From: Marinobacter bohaiensis
GTDB taxonomy: Bacteria > Pseudomonadota > Gammaproteobacteria > Pseudomonadales > Oleiphilaceae
Direction: 5' to 3'
Assembly (NCBI RefSeq): GCF_003258515.1
Contig: NZ_QGEH01000001.1
Span: forward strand, 2,666,001-2,730,000
DNA: 64,000 nucleotides
Shown: positions 44,943 through 54,216 of the stretch, piece by piece
How the letters are laid out: the number at the start of each line of letters is the position of its first letter
Numbering within the stretch: position 1 is the stretch's first letter
Notes under the pieces: model-generated
The model's database searches: none
Told to the model about the DNA's origin: nothing
The model's input: the letters and a program-made list of their open reading frames with translations, nothing else
Translations under genes and position numbers: made by a program

Positions 44943-44975
44943 TTCCTTTACGAATCACCCGGCTTTTCGCATAAT
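44943..44975 (+). promoter_or_regulatory. glpD promoter with overlapping GlpR-type box
   Basis: TTTACG (44947-44952) and CATAAT (44970-44975) are spaced by 17 bases. TTCCTTTACGAA (44943-44954) matches the GlpR core at seven of eight positions and covers the -35 element, a classic repressor position. A further half-site TGTTCG lies at 44920. Confidence 0.5.
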
Positions 44976-45040
44976 GCAGGCATTGTCCACTTTTTCGCCA
45001 ACCGGCGGCCACAGCCCGCGCGGTCGAGAGGATCATCGGC

Positions 45041-46555
45041 ATGCAATCGGCAACCACGGACTACGACCTGATTGTCATCGGCGGCGGCGTCAACGGTACC
45101 GGCATCGCTATGGATGCCGCAGGCCGGGGCCTGAAGACGCTGCTCTGCGAGATGCACGACCTGGCGTCAGCCACCTCTTCCTCCAGCAGCAAGCTGATCC
45201 ACGGCGGGCTGCGCTATCTGGAACACTACGAATTCAAGCTGGTACGCCAGGCTCTGGCGGAACGGGAAGCCCTGCTGCGCAACGCGCCGCACATCATGTG
45301 GCCAATGCGCTTCCGGCTGCCCTACCAGTCGCACCTGCGTCCCGCCTGGATGATCCGTACCGGTCTGTTTTTGTACGACCACCTGGCCAAACGGGAGTTG
45401 CTGCGCGGCTCCAACGGCATTCGCTTTGACGGCAACAGCCCGCTGATCCCCGGGATCACCCGTGGCTTCGAGTATTCCGACGGCTGGGTCGACGACGCCC
45501 GCCTGGTGGTCCTGACCGCCAAGGCCGCGGAAGAAAAAGGCGCCACGGTGCGCACCCGAACCCGCTGCGTCAAGGCAGAGCGGGACGGCATGAACTGGCA
45601 GGTGACACTCCGGGACGAGCGCAGTGGCCACGAGCAACAGGCGCGCTGCAGGACGCTGGTCAACGCGACCGGCCCCTGGGTCAGCTCGCTGTTCAAGGAG
45701 TCCCTGGGCATGCAGGCGCCCAAGCAGATCCGTATGGTCAAGGGCAGCCACATCGTGGTGCCGCGCATCCATACCGAACCCGAAGCCTATATCCTGCAGA
45801 ATGCCGACGATCGCATCATTTTCGTCATTCCCTACGAGGACGATTTCTCGCTGATCGGCACCACGGATGTGGACTATCAGGGAGACCCGAAGAAGGCCAC
45901 CATTTCCGAGGAGGAAGTGGATTACCTGGTCGGTATCGTCAACGACTATTTCCGCAACAAGCTGACGCCAGAGGATGTGGTCTGGTCCTATTCCGGGGTG
46001 CGGCCATTGATGGACGACGAAGGCGGATCGGCGCAGAAAGCATCACGGGACTATACGTTCGAAGTCGATGGCGGCAAGGACGACGCGCCGCTGATTTCCG
46101 TATTCGGCGGCAAGATCACCACCTACCGCAAGCTCGCGGAGGCGGCCACCGACCGCATCAGCCAGTTCTTCACCGACGCCGGCGACGGCTGGACCCGCGA
46201 CGCCACCCTGCCCGGCGGCGATTTTGAAAGCCAGGAGGACCTGCGCGACGAGCTCAAGACGGCCTACCCCTGGGTGCCATCCGGCCTGCTCCACCGCTTC
46301 GTGCGGACCTACGGTACGCGCACCCGGAAACTGCTCGATGGCTGCCACTCGATGGAAGACATGGGCCGGCATTTCGGCGCCAACCTCTATGCCCGCGAGA
46401 TCGACTACCTGCGCGATCAGGAGTGGGCGGTGGACGCCGAGGACATCGTCTGGCGCCGCACGAAGCTGGGTCTGCGTCTGACCGCCGCCGAGCTGAGCGG
46501 CATCCAGGCCTACCTGGACAGCCAGACGGTTACCGCACCGCTAACCACCGCCTGA
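45041..46555 (+). CDS. glpD: Aerobic glycerol-3-phosphate dehydrogenase
   Basis: Membrane-associated flavoprotein that oxidises glycerol 3-phosphate to dihydroxyacetone phosphate and passes electrons to quinone. The 504-residue sequence opens with the FAD motif DLIVIGGGVNGTGIAMDAAGRG and has the SSSSSKLIHGGLRYLE signature. The C-terminal GlpD domain follows (about 390-495). GAGAGGATC precedes the ATG. Its tail overlaps the convergent M24 gene by 15 bases. Confidence 0.98.
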   Translation: MQSATTDYDLIVIGGGVNGTGIAMDAAGRGLKTLLCEMHDLASATSSSSSKLIHGGLRYLEHYEFKLVRQALAEREALLRNAPHIMWPMRFRLPYQSHLRPAWMIRTGLFLYDHLAKRELLRGSNGIRFDGNSPLIPGITRGFEYSDGWVDDARLVVLTAKAAEEKGATVRTRTRCVKAERDGMNWQVTLRDERSGHEQQARCRTLVNATGPWVSSLFKESLGMQAPKQIRMVKGSHIVVPRIHTEPEAYILQNADDRIIFVIPYEDDFSLIGTTDVDYQGDPKKATISEEEVDYLVGIVNDYFRNKLTPEDVVWSYSGVRPLMDDEGGSAQKASRDYTFEVDGGKDDAPLISVFGGKITTYRKLAEAATDRISQFFTDAGDGWTRDATLPGGDFESQEDLRDELKTAYPWVPSGLLHRFVRTYGTRTRKLLDGCHSMEDMGRHFGANLYAREIDYLRDQEWAVDAEDIVWRRTKLGLRLTAAELSGIQAYLDSQTVTAPLTTA

Positions 46556-47740
46556 TTCCAGCGCCCACCGGTTGCCGGTGACAGGCCGGGCGCCGCCGGA
46601 CTCCACAACCACCGTCTCGCTCAGGCCAATGCCCCACTCCCCCGGCACGCGCAGGCACAGCGGCAAGTGGAACACCATGCCAGGCTCGAACACGTCCGTC
46701 TGCCCGCGGGCGATAAAGCCACTGCCTTCCACCCAGGAAGGCGGGAACTGCGCGCCGACGGTATAACCGTACACCCCGGAAAAGAACGCCCGGTCCTGCC
46801 ACTCGCGCCAGGCCATCTCGGCCGCCACAGCCGCCGCATCGAAGGTCCGGCCCGGCACCATGTGGGCAACCAGGGCCTCGAAGACTGCGCGGCAGGCTCC
46901 GGCCAGCGACGCCATGCGCCCGTTCACCGGCTCGCCACCGGCCACGACCGTGTGCATCATCGGCGCGGTATAGCGTTCGCAGGCCGCCCCCAGTTCAATA
47001 AACACCGGCTCACCCGAATGGATGGCAAAACGCCGATGGTTGGTGTGGATGATGCTGCTGCGTCTTCCGGCAACGACGATGGGCTGCATGCTCATGAATT
47101 CGCTGCCGGCTCGGTGCATGGCGTCGGCTGCGGCAGCAGCGACGGCGCTGTCAGTAACGCCCGGCAGCACCGCCTCCCGCGCCGCCTGGATGCCGGCCTC
47201 GGTCATCCGCGCCGACGCCTCCAGACAGGCCAGCTCCTCAGCGGATTTGACCCGGCGAATGGGCCCCAACAAGCCGCCGATGTCCTGCCACTGGCGATCC
47301 GACAAGCGCTCCCGCAGGATGGCCAACAGTCCCGGCCGCAGGCCACCGCCCCAGAGATCGACGCCCAAGCGCGGGCCCAGCCCGGCCAGCACCTCGGCCA
47401 ACGGCTCGACCACTTCGCGCGGGTCTTCCCAGCGATAGCCCAGCACCCGATCCACCCGGGCACAAGCCACCGCCGGGCCGGTCTCGATCGACGGCACCTG
47501 CAGGGCGGTAAACCCGGGCGCATAGACCAGCGCAGTGTGCACGGAGACTTCGAAGGTATTGTAGCCGGTGAGGTAGTAGATCTCGGCGGGGTTGGTGAGC
47601 AGCAATGCGTCCAGGCCGGCCTGTTCGAGGGCCGCATCCAGGGCGCTGCAGCGGCGTACGTACTCCGCCTCTGAAAACGCCCGCTCGCGCTGGCCGCCCA
47701 GCGCCTTTTCCAGTGTGTCCGCGTAGGTTCTGAAATCCAT
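46541..47740 (-). CDS. M24-family hydrolase lacking metal ligands (creatinase/ectoine-hydrolase type)
   Basis: 399 residues with the creatinase N-terminal domain (about 20-160) and a pita-bread domain (about 170-390). All five metal ligands of prolidase-type M24 enzymes appear replaced: the DxG/SDxTRT region reads IELGAACERYTAPMMHT, GHGIG reads GYTVGA, and the EPG and final Glu strands are altered. This pattern is known in creatinase and resembles ectoine hydrolase (GYSIG-like and GLSETV segments). It is therefore probably a metal-independent C-N hydrolase rather than a true Xaa-Pro peptidase. The substrate is unknown; no ectoine genes are nearby. Confidence 0.75.
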   Translation of the reverse strand: MDFRTYADTLEKALGGQRERAFSEAEYVRRCSALDAALEQAGLDALLLTNPAEIYYLTGYNTFEVSVHTALVYAPGFTALQVPSIETGPAVACARVDRVLGYRWEDPREVVEPLAEVLAGLGPRLGVDLWGGGLRPGLLAILRERLSDRQWQDIGGLLGPIRRVKSAEELACLEASARMTEAGIQAAREAVLPGVTDSAVAAAAADAMHRAGSEFMSMQPIVVAGRRSSIIHTNHRRFAIHSGEPVFIELGAACERYTAPMMHTVVAGGEPVNGRMASLAGACRAVFEALVAHMVPGRTFDAAAVAAEMAWREWQDRAFFSGVYGYTVGAQFPPSWVEGSGFIARGQTDVFEPGMVFHLPLCLRVPGEWGIGLSETVVVESGGARPVTGNRWALESGGG

Positions 47741-47993
47741 CCGTCATCTCCCGCGACAGGCTGAAACGGGGATACTGCGTGTCCGCGGCACTCTCGCCGC
47801 CCACACAGCCCCTGACGACCCATGTTTACATCGGGTAACCCGGCGACACAATTCCTTGCTCAATCTTTTACGTTAGTCCCATTGATGCCGCGTCGACTCC
47901 TACCCAGACTCGATAGTGGAAACTACTTACCCATCCAAAAACAACAAGCGGCCTCGCGCGTGGACAGGCGCTGCGGCCAGGGAGAAGTTCATC

Positions 47994-49244
47994 ATGTCAC
48001 TCACGCGTCTTTGCTGTGCGTGCCTTGTGCTCGCATTCGCGGTATCAACTCACGCCGCCGACACACTCAAGATCGGCTTCAACTACCCGCAGAACGGCCG
48101 CTACAAGGACCAGGGCCTGCAGGAACGGCTCGGCGCCTTCATGGCCGTCGACGAAATCAACCAGGCCGGCGGCATTCTCGGAAAACCCATCGAACTGGTC
48201 ATCCGCAACAACAGCAGCGATCCCAAACAGGGCGCCGCCAACACCGCCGAGCTGATCGACCAGGAAGACGCCGCCATGGTCTTCGGCGGCGTATCCAGTG
48301 CCGTGGCCATCGCCTCGGGCGAGGAAGCCCGCAAGCGGGATCGTCTCTACTTCGGCACCCTCACCTACTCCAACGCCACGACCGGCAGTGCCGGGCACCG
48401 CCACATGTTCCGGGAACCCTTCAACGCCTGGATGGCGGCCAAGGCCATCAGTCATCACCTGCAGAATCGCTACGCCGGGCAGAAATTCTTCTACATCACC
48501 GCCGATTACACCTGGGGCTGGTCCACCGAATCCTCCATGCGGCGCTTCACCGACACCGGTAACGACCAGGCCCATCCGGGGGTCAAGACGCCTTTTCCCA
48601 ACGCCTACCTGAAAGACTTCAAGGCCGCCCTGGACAAAGCCGACGCCGCCAACCCGGAAGTGCTGGTGATGGTGCTGTTCGGCGACGACATGGTGCGCGC
48701 CCTCAACCTGGCCTACGAGATGGGCCTGAAGGACAAGATGCAGATCGTGGTGCCCAACCTCACCCTGGGCATGGCGCAGGACGTGGGGCCGACCATCATG
48801 GAAGGCGTTATCGGCGCGGCGCCCTGGGTCTGGGAAGCGCCTTACCAGTATGACTACCCGCGTGGCCGGCAGTTTGTGGAGGAATTCGCACGGCGCTACG
48901 AGATGCGCCCGTCCTCGGCCGCGGCGTCCGCCTACAGCATTCTGCACCAGTACCGGGACGCCGTGGAACGCGCCGGCACCACCGACACGTCGGCGGTGAT
49001 CCGCGCGCTTGAGGACTACCGCTACAGCCTGCTGAAAGACGAACAGCAGTGGCGCGCCTTCGATCACCAGAACGTGCAGACCGTCTACGTGGTGCGCAGC
49101 AAAACCCGGGAGGAAGTGATGGACGATCCGATGGGCGCGGACTACTTCGAAATCGTGGACACGCTGGACGGCAACACAGCCGCCAAGACACTGGAAGAGT
49201 GGCAGGAGGAACGCCGGGAAGCCAGCAAGCCACTCAGCCTCTGA
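47994..49244 (+). CDS. Orphan Peripla_BP_6 (urea/amide-type) binding protein
   Basis: 416 residues from ATG 47994, chosen for AGGGAGAA upstream and a signal peptide ending VSTHAAD; the frame extends back to 47916. The mature protein is a type I periplasmic binding fold of the Leu/Ile/Val-urea group (IGFNYPQNGRYKDQG, DEINQAGGILGKPIEL). No permease or ATPase gene is adjacent. Related orphan binding proteins occur with alcohol-oxidation genes in Pseudomonas, and an iron-type alcohol dehydrogenase lies about 7 kb away, but that link is weak. The ligand is unknown. Confidence 0.8.
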   Translation: MSLTRLCCACLVLAFAVSTHAADTLKIGFNYPQNGRYKDQGLQERLGAFMAVDEINQAGGILGKPIELVIRNNSSDPKQGAANTAELIDQEDAAMVFGGVSSAVAIASGEEARKRDRLYFGTLTYSNATTGSAGHRHMFREPFNAWMAAKAISHHLQNRYAGQKFFYITADYTWGWSTESSMRRFTDTGNDQAHPGVKTPFPNAYLKDFKAALDKADAANPEVLVMVLFGDDMVRALNLAYEMGLKDKMQIVVPNLTLGMAQDVGPTIMEGVIGAAPWVWEAPYQYDYPRGRQFVEEFARRYEMRPSSAAASAYSILHQYRDAVERAGTTDTSAVIRALEDYRYSLLKDEQQWRAFDHQNVQTVYVVRSKTREEVMDDPMGADYFEIVDTLDGNTAAKTLEEWQEERREASKPLSL

Positions 49245-49279
49245 CGGATACGCCGATCAGGAACGGCACGCCCCTCGCC

Positions 49280-49840
49280 TCAGCGCCACTTGGCCTGGGG
49301 CGATTTGTAGTGCTGGAATCCGGCCAGGATCTCGGCCGCATTATCACCGACAACCAGCATGTCGCGGTACGGCTCCTTGAGGAAAGCGTGCTGGCACATG
49401 GTGTCGAAAAAGCCCAGCAACTGATCGTAGTAACCGGCAATGTTGTAGAAGGCGCAAGGCTTCTCGTGATAGCCCAGTTGCGCCCAGGTCCAGGCCTCGA
49501 AGATCTCCTCAAGCGTGCCCGGGCCACCCGGCATGGCCACAAACGCCTGGGCCAGGGAATTCATCCGGGCCTTGCGCTCGTGCATGTCGTCGACCACGTA
49601 GAGCTCGGTCAGGCCATCGTGGGCGACTTCGCGCTCCTTGAGCATACGCGGGATCACACCGATGGCCTCGCCACCGTGTGCCATCACCGCCGACGCCACG
49701 ACACCCATCAGACCGACCTTGCCACCGCCATACACCAGGGTATGACCGCCTTCGGCCAGGGCCTGCCCCATGGCGCGGGCGCCTTCCTCGAATACCGGGT
49801 CGTTACCGGTGCTGGACCCACAGAATACTGCGACTTTCAT
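49280..49840 (-). CDS. LOG-family nucleotide 5'-monophosphate phosphoribohydrolase
   Basis: 186 residues of the TIGR00730/LOG group (Lysine decarboxylase-like Rossmann fold). FCGSSTGNDP binds phosphate, and MPGGPGTLEEIFEAWTW is the PGGxGTxxE signature with the catalytic Glu. Characterised members cleave AMP or cytokinin-riboside monophosphates to base and ribose phosphate; actual lysine decarboxylase activity is not expected. It converges with the binding-protein gene 35 bases away. Confidence 0.92.
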   Translation of the reverse strand: MKVAVFCGSSTGNDPVFEEGARAMGQALAEGGHTLVYGGGKVGLMGVVASAVMAHGGEAIGVIPRMLKEREVAHDGLTELYVVDDMHERKARMNSLAQAFVAMPGGPGTLEEIFEAWTWAQLGYHEKPCAFYNIAGYYDQLLGFFDTMCQHAFLKEPYRDMLVVGDNAAEILAGFQHYKSPQAKWR

Positions 49841-49968
49841 AGATCGGATCGGCCTCCCATTGTCCGCACGCCCGTCCGGGCGACTTCAGGCGAACGCTAA
49901 TAAGAACAGATCATCAGGCGGGAAACAACGCGAGCGGACCGTCCGTGGCCCGCCGCGTAGTTGGCAAA

Positions 49969-50955
49969 TCAGGACACTTCGGGGTTACGCAGCGCTTCCG
50001 CCGCGCCCAGCAGGCCGGTGTAGGGTTCGGTCACCACATGCACCGGCGTCCGCTCCATCAACGGACGCATGCGCCCCTTGTCCTCAAAGGCGGCCTGGAA
50101 CGGGCTTTCCAGGAAGAACTCGATGAAGCGCGGCAGGATTCCGCCGCACAGGTACACGCCGCCCACGCTCCCCAGGGTCAACGCGGCGTTGCCCGCGGTG
50201 CGACCCAGAATCTCGCAGAAATGACGCAGCGCGTGTCGAGCCAGTGAATCGGCGTCGGACACCGCCGCCGCCGTGATCTTGGCGGGGGTATCCAGCGGCG
50301 CGGCCACGCCCTGTATCTCGGCATGGGCCTGGTACAGGTTGAGCAGCCCCTGACCGCACAGGATCCGCTCGACCGAAACCCGACCGAAGCGCGCTTTTAG
50401 GATCTGCAGGATAGCGATCTCCACCTCGTCGGTGGGCGCAAAATCCACGTGCCCGCCTTCGGTCATCAGCGGCACCCAGCCATCACGCAGTGGCACCAGC
50501 CCGGAAACGCCCAGACCGGTGCCCGGCCCAATCACCAGACGCGCACGCGTCACATCGCCCGGCCCGCCGCAGACGTGGATCAGGTGCTCCTGGGGTACAT
50601 GGGGCACCCCCAGCGCCATGGCGGTGAAGTCATTGATCACCTTGAACGAACGCAGGCCAAACTGCTCGCGAATGACCTGCAGGCCGAAACGCCAGTGGTT
50701 GTTGGTCATCCGCACCTGGGCGTTGGGATCGTTGGGCGACGGCACCGGCCCGGCGACCGCCAGGCACACGTCCTTGATCCGCTCGACACCGACCCGCTCC
50801 ATGTAGGCGCGGATGGCACCGTCCAGGTTGTCGAATTCGCCACAGGGCAGGACCTCGATGGCGTGGGGGCGCACGTCCCCTTCCCGGGCCAGCGCAAATC
50901 GGGCGTTGGTCCCCCCGATATCGCCGACCAGCTCTACCATGGATTGATCAGTCAT
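49969..50955 (-). CDS. glk: Glucokinase
   Basis: ATP-dependent glucokinase of the bacterial GlcK group A, 328 residues from ATG 50955, which overlaps the edd stop by four bases (ATGA). [14 protein letters not shown] is the phosphate loop, [11 protein letters not shown] contains the catalytic Asp, and [12 protein letters not shown] is the adenosine motif. Coupling to edd sends glucose through 6-phosphogluconate into the Entner-Doudoroff route. Confidence 0.95.
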   Translation of the reverse strand: MTDQSMVELVGDIGGTNARFALAREGDVRPHAIEVLPCGEFDNLDGAIRAYMERVGVERIKDVCLAVAGPVPSPNDPNAQVRMTNNHWRFGLQVIREQFGLRSFKVINDFTAMALGVPHVPQEHLIHVCGGPGDVTRARLVIGPGTGLGVSGLVPLRDGWVPLMTEGGHVDFAPTDEVEIAILQILKARFGRVSVERILCGQGLLNLYQAHAEIQGVAAPLDTPAKITAAAVSDADSLARHALRHFCEILGRTAGNAALTLGSVGGVYLCGGILPRFIEFFLESPFQAAFEDKGRMRPLMERTPVHVVTEPYTGLLGAAEALRNPEVS

Positions 50956-52772
50956 GCGTCGTGATTCCAGAAAAAGCTCGCCCCCTCTTCCGGCGTGCCG
51001 GCAGAGCGGCGCAGCCAACCGAACAGTTCGCGACCGTAACCGGTGTGGTAGCTCGACAGATCGACTTTCGCCTGCTCGCGCTGGGCCAGCTCGTCATCGG
51101 ATACCTCGATGTCCAGCTTACCCTGGCTGGCATCCAGGCAGATGATATCGCCGTCCCGGACCCGTGACAGCGGGCCGCCGTCGAGGGCTTCGGGATAGAC
51201 GTGGATCGCCGCCGGGACCTTGCCGGAGGCGCCGGACATGCGACCGTCTGTGACCAGCGCCACCCGGAAGCCACGATCCTGCAGCACGCCCAGGTACGGC
51301 GTCAGCTTGTGCAGTTCGGGCATGCCGTTGGCCTTCGGACCCTGGAAGCGGACCACCACGATGCAGTCCTTGTCCAGTTCGCCGGCATCAAACGCCTGGG
51401 CCAGCTCGTTCTGGTCGTTGAGCACCACCGCCGGGGCGCGGATCACGTGGCGATCCGGTTTGACCGCGGAGGTCTTGATCACGCCACGACCCAGATTGCC
51501 GTCCAGCACGCGCAGACCACCTTCCGGCGCAAACGGCTCGGCGGCGGAACTGAGCACGTCGGTATCACCCGAGGTCTCGGCAGACGGCGTCCAGACCAGT
51601 TTGTCGTTATCCAGCGACGGCATCTGGGTGTAGCGATCCAGGCCGTGGCCCATGATGGTTTCCACGTCCTCGTGCAGCAGGCCATGGGCCAGCAGCTCAC
51701 GGATCAGGAACGGCGTGCCACCGGCCTCGTGGAAGGCGTTCACATCCGCCTGGCCATTCGGGTAGATGCGCGTCATGGACGGCACCACCGAGGACAGCTC
51801 GGCGTAGTCGTTCCAGTCAATGAGGATACCGGCCGCCCGGGCGATGGCGATCCAGTGAATGGTGTGGTTGGTGGAACCGCCGGTCACCAGCAGGGCCACC
51901 AGGGCGTTGACGATGTTCTTCTCCGCCACCACGTCACACAGCCCCCGGGTGCCGCCGTTGGGGCGGGACTGGCGAATCACCTGTTCGGTCACCTCGCGAG
52001 TCAGCTCGTCGCGCAGCGGGGTGTTGGGGTGGATAAACGCTGCACCCGGCAAATGCAGCCCCATCACTTCCACCAGCAGCTGATTGCTGTTGGCGGTGCC
52101 ATAGAAGGTACAGGTGCCCGGGCTGTGGTAGGACTGGCTCTCGGCCTCCAGCAGCTCGTCCTTACCCACCTTGCCTTCGGCGTAGAGCTGACGAATGCGC
52201 TGCTTTTCCTTATTGGGCAGACCCGATGGCATGGGCCCGGCCGGCACCAGCGCGGTGGGCAGGTAGCCGTAGCTCAGGGCGCCAATCAACAGTCCCGGCA
52301 CAATCTTGTCGCAGATGCCCAGCAGCAGGGTGGCGTCGAACATGTTGTGACTCAGGGCGACGGAGGTGCTCATCGCAATCACGTCGCGGGAGAACAGACT
52401 CAGCTCCATACCCGGCTGGCCCTGGGTGACGCCATCGCACATGGCGGGGGTCCCACCGGCGAACTGGGCCACCGAGCCCATGCCGTGCGCCGCCTTGCGG
52501 ATCAGGTCGGGAAACCCTTCATAGGGCTGGTGTGCGGAGAGCATGTCGTTATAAGCCGACACGATGGCCACGTTGGCCTGGTTCATCAGTTTGAGGGTGT
52601 TCTTGTCGGACTGACCGCAGGCGGCAAAGCCGTGGGCCAGGTTGCCGCAGGAGAGGACACCACGCTGCGGTGACTGCTCCCCGAGTTGGGCCATGCGCTG
52701 GAGGTAGTCCTCACGGGTCGCCCGGCTCCGTTCGATTATCCGCTGGGTTACTTTTTCCACAATCGGATGCAT
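50952..52772 (-). CDS. edd: Phosphogluconate dehydratase
   Basis: IlvD/Edd-family iron-sulfur dehydratase (606 residues) converting 6-phosphogluconate to [47 protein letters not shown] and [13 protein letters not shown] hold the cluster cysteines. The length and [11 protein letters not shown] start separate it from IlvD. It leads an edd-glk unit divergent from gap. The aldolase gene eda is not in the window. Confidence 0.96.
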   Translation of the reverse strand: MHPIVEKVTQRIIERSRATREDYLQRMAQLGEQSPQRGVLSCGNLAHGFAACGQSDKNTLKLMNQANVAIVSAYNDMLSAHQPYEGFPDLIRKAAHGMGSVAQFAGGTPAMCDGVTQGQPGMELSLFSRDVIAMSTSVALSHNMFDATLLLGICDKIVPGLLIGALSYGYLPTALVPAGPMPSGLPNKEKQRIRQLYAEGKVGKDELLEAESQSYHSPGTCTFYGTANSNQLLVEVMGLHLPGAAFIHPNTPLRDELTREVTEQVIRQSRPNGGTRGLCDVVAEKNIVNALVALLVTGGSTNHTIHWIAIARAAGILIDWNDYAELSSVVPSMTRIYPNGQADVNAFHEAGGTPFLIRELLAHGLLHEDVETIMGHGLDRYTQMPSLDNDKLVWTPSAETSGDTDVLSSAAEPFAPEGGLRVLDGNLGRGVIKTSAVKPDRHVIRAPAVVLNDQNELAQAFDAGELDKDCIVVVRFQGPKANGMPELHKLTPYLGVLQDRGFRVALVTDGRMSGASGKVPAAIHVYPEALDGGPLSRVRDGDIICLDASQGKLDIEVSDDELAQREQAKVDLSSYHTGYGRELFGWLRRSAGTPEEGASFFWNHDA

Positions 52773-52994
52773 GTCTCTCTCCTGATTATTGTCGCATCGA
52801 CGGACGTCGGCCGCACCGCGTCCGTCCGATTCACGCCTCTCTTCAAGCGCCCGCTCTCATGGGCCGGGAACGGCCGGACCGCGACGCTGTCGAATTTTCA
52901 ATCAGTTTACGGCCTATGGCCGCTTTAATGGCCGTAATCCTACGTAATTTTTTTGTCTATTTCACGATAAAATCTACATAGACGAAATTTATTT

Positions 52995-53010
52995 TGTTAT
53001 GTTTACTACA
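52995..53010. promoter_or_regulatory. Candidate HexR-type operator in the edd/gap divergent region
   Basis: TGTTATGTTTACTACA is a 16-base imperfect dyad; the inverse strand reads TGTAGT-N4-ATAACA, close to the TGTAGT/ACTACA type reported for HexR of central carbon genes. Elsewhere in this 326-base gap are an 8-base inverted repeat TTACGGCC/GGCCGTAA (52907-52937) and an AT-rich tract with likely promoters that I cannot place exactly. No hexR gene is present here. Confidence 0.35.
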
Positions 53011-53098
53011 TCGGATGAAAAACAATCGACCTGAATGACCCTTTCACTCCATTCAGGCCGCCGACCAGCAAAATAATCAGAGTCAGCGGAGGCCCGAC

Positions 53099-54103
53099 AT
53101 GACTATTCGCATCGCTATCAACGGTTTTGGACGCATCGGCCGCAACGTTCTGCGTGCCCTTTATGAAAATGACTACCGCGAGGACATGCAGGTTGTCGCC
53201 ATCAACGATCTGGGCGACGCCGAAACCAACGCACACCTGCTCAAGTATGACAGTGTGCACGGCCGTTTTAACGGCACCGTCACCCACGATTCCGAATCCC
53301 TGACCGTCAACGGCGATCGCATTGCCATCCACGCCGAGCGCAATCCCGAAGACCTTCCCTGGAAAGCCTACCACGTGGACGTGGTGCTCGAATGCACGGG
53401 GCTGTTCACATCCCGCGACAAGGCCGCGGCCCACCTGAGCGCCGGCGCCGGCCGAGTGATCATTTCCGCGCCCTCCGGCGATGCCGACGCCATGATTGTA
53501 TACGGCGTCAACGACGATACCCTGACTTCCGAGCACAAGATCATTTCCAACGCCTCCTGCACAACCAACTGCCTGGCACCGGTGGTCAAGGCGATTCACG
53601 AAGGTGTGGGTATCGAAACCGGTCTGATGACCACGATCCACTCCTACACCAACGACCAGAAGCTCAGCGACGTCTATCACAAGGACCTGTACCGCGCCCG
53701 TTCGGCCACCCAGTCCATGATCCCGACCAAGACCGGTGCCGCCGCGGCGATCGGTAAGGTGCTGCCGGACCTAGATGGCAAGCTCGATGGCCTCGCCGTG
53801 CGGGTGCCGACCATCAATGTCTCTCTCGTGGATTTCAGCTTCGTCGCCAGCCGCGACACCAGCGTCGAGGAGATCAACGAGCTGGTGCGCAAGGCCGCCG
53901 AGCAGAACCCGGTACTGGGCTACAATGAGGAAAAGCTGGTCAGCATTGATTTCAACCACTCCGCCCTGTCGAGCGTGTACGATGCCAACCACACCCGCGC
54001 CCTGGGCCGTCAAATTAAAGTCATGGCCTGGTACGACAATGAGTGGGGCTTCTCCAACCGCATGCTCGACAACACCCGCGCGCTGATGGCGACGGGAAAG
54101 TAA
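53099..54103 (+). CDS. gap: Glyceraldehyde-3-phosphate dehydrogenase, type I
   Basis: 334 residues. [17 protein letters not shown] begins the NAD fold, and the Asp in AINDLGD at the end of the second strand indicates NAD preference. The catalytic Cys154 is in [12 protein letters not shown] and the partner histidine in [15 protein letters not shown] lies just before the ATG. It is divergent from edd and followed by pyk, consistent with a lower-glycolysis unit fed by both glycerol and Entner-Doudoroff flux. Confidence 0.97.
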   Translation: MTIRIAINGFGRIGRNVLRALYENDYREDMQVVAINDLGDAETNAHLLKYDSVHGRFNGTVTHDSESLTVNGDRIAIHAERNPEDLPWKAYHVDVVLECTGLFTSRDKAAAHLSAGAGRVIISAPSGDADAMIVYGVNDDTLTSEHKIISNASCTTNCLAPVVKAIHEGVGIETGLMTTIHSYTNDQKLSDVYHKDLYRARSATQSMIPTKTGAAAAIGKVLPDLDGKLDGLAVRVPTINVSLVDFSFVASRDTSVEEINELVRKAAEQNPVLGYNEEKLVSIDFNHSALSSVYDANHTRALGRQIKVMAWYDNEWGFSNRMLDNTRALMATGK

Positions 54104-54216
54104 GACGCGGACGGACCAGCAAACGCTTCACTCATTCAGGGGGTTCCGCGCCGGCCAGCTCGACGTTCCGCTTGCCGGATCGCCGCGGCGCCCCACCCAG
54201 TATCAGAGGACACTTC

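Noticed and set aside
44071-45057. 328-codon minus-strand frame opposite glpR
   Set aside because: Covers the glpR gene, its terminator and the glpD promoter; no protein family resemblance.
46541-47740. Ectoine hydrolase (doeA) as a firm name
   Set aside because: The loss of metal ligands fits, but no ectoine catabolic genes are present and the similarity could not be scored; left as a family-level call.
49280-49840. Lysine decarboxylase
   Set aside because: An old database label for the PGGxGT family; the sequence has the LOG phosphoribohydrolase signature and no PLP site.
51201-52673. 490-codon open frame on the plus strand
   Set aside because: Mirror frame of edd, repetitive Gly/His/Gln composition and no family features.
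52670-52981. Short plus-strand frames between edd and gap
   Set aside because: They begin antisense inside edd and have no ribosome site or family match; the gap is better explained as a divergent regulatory region.
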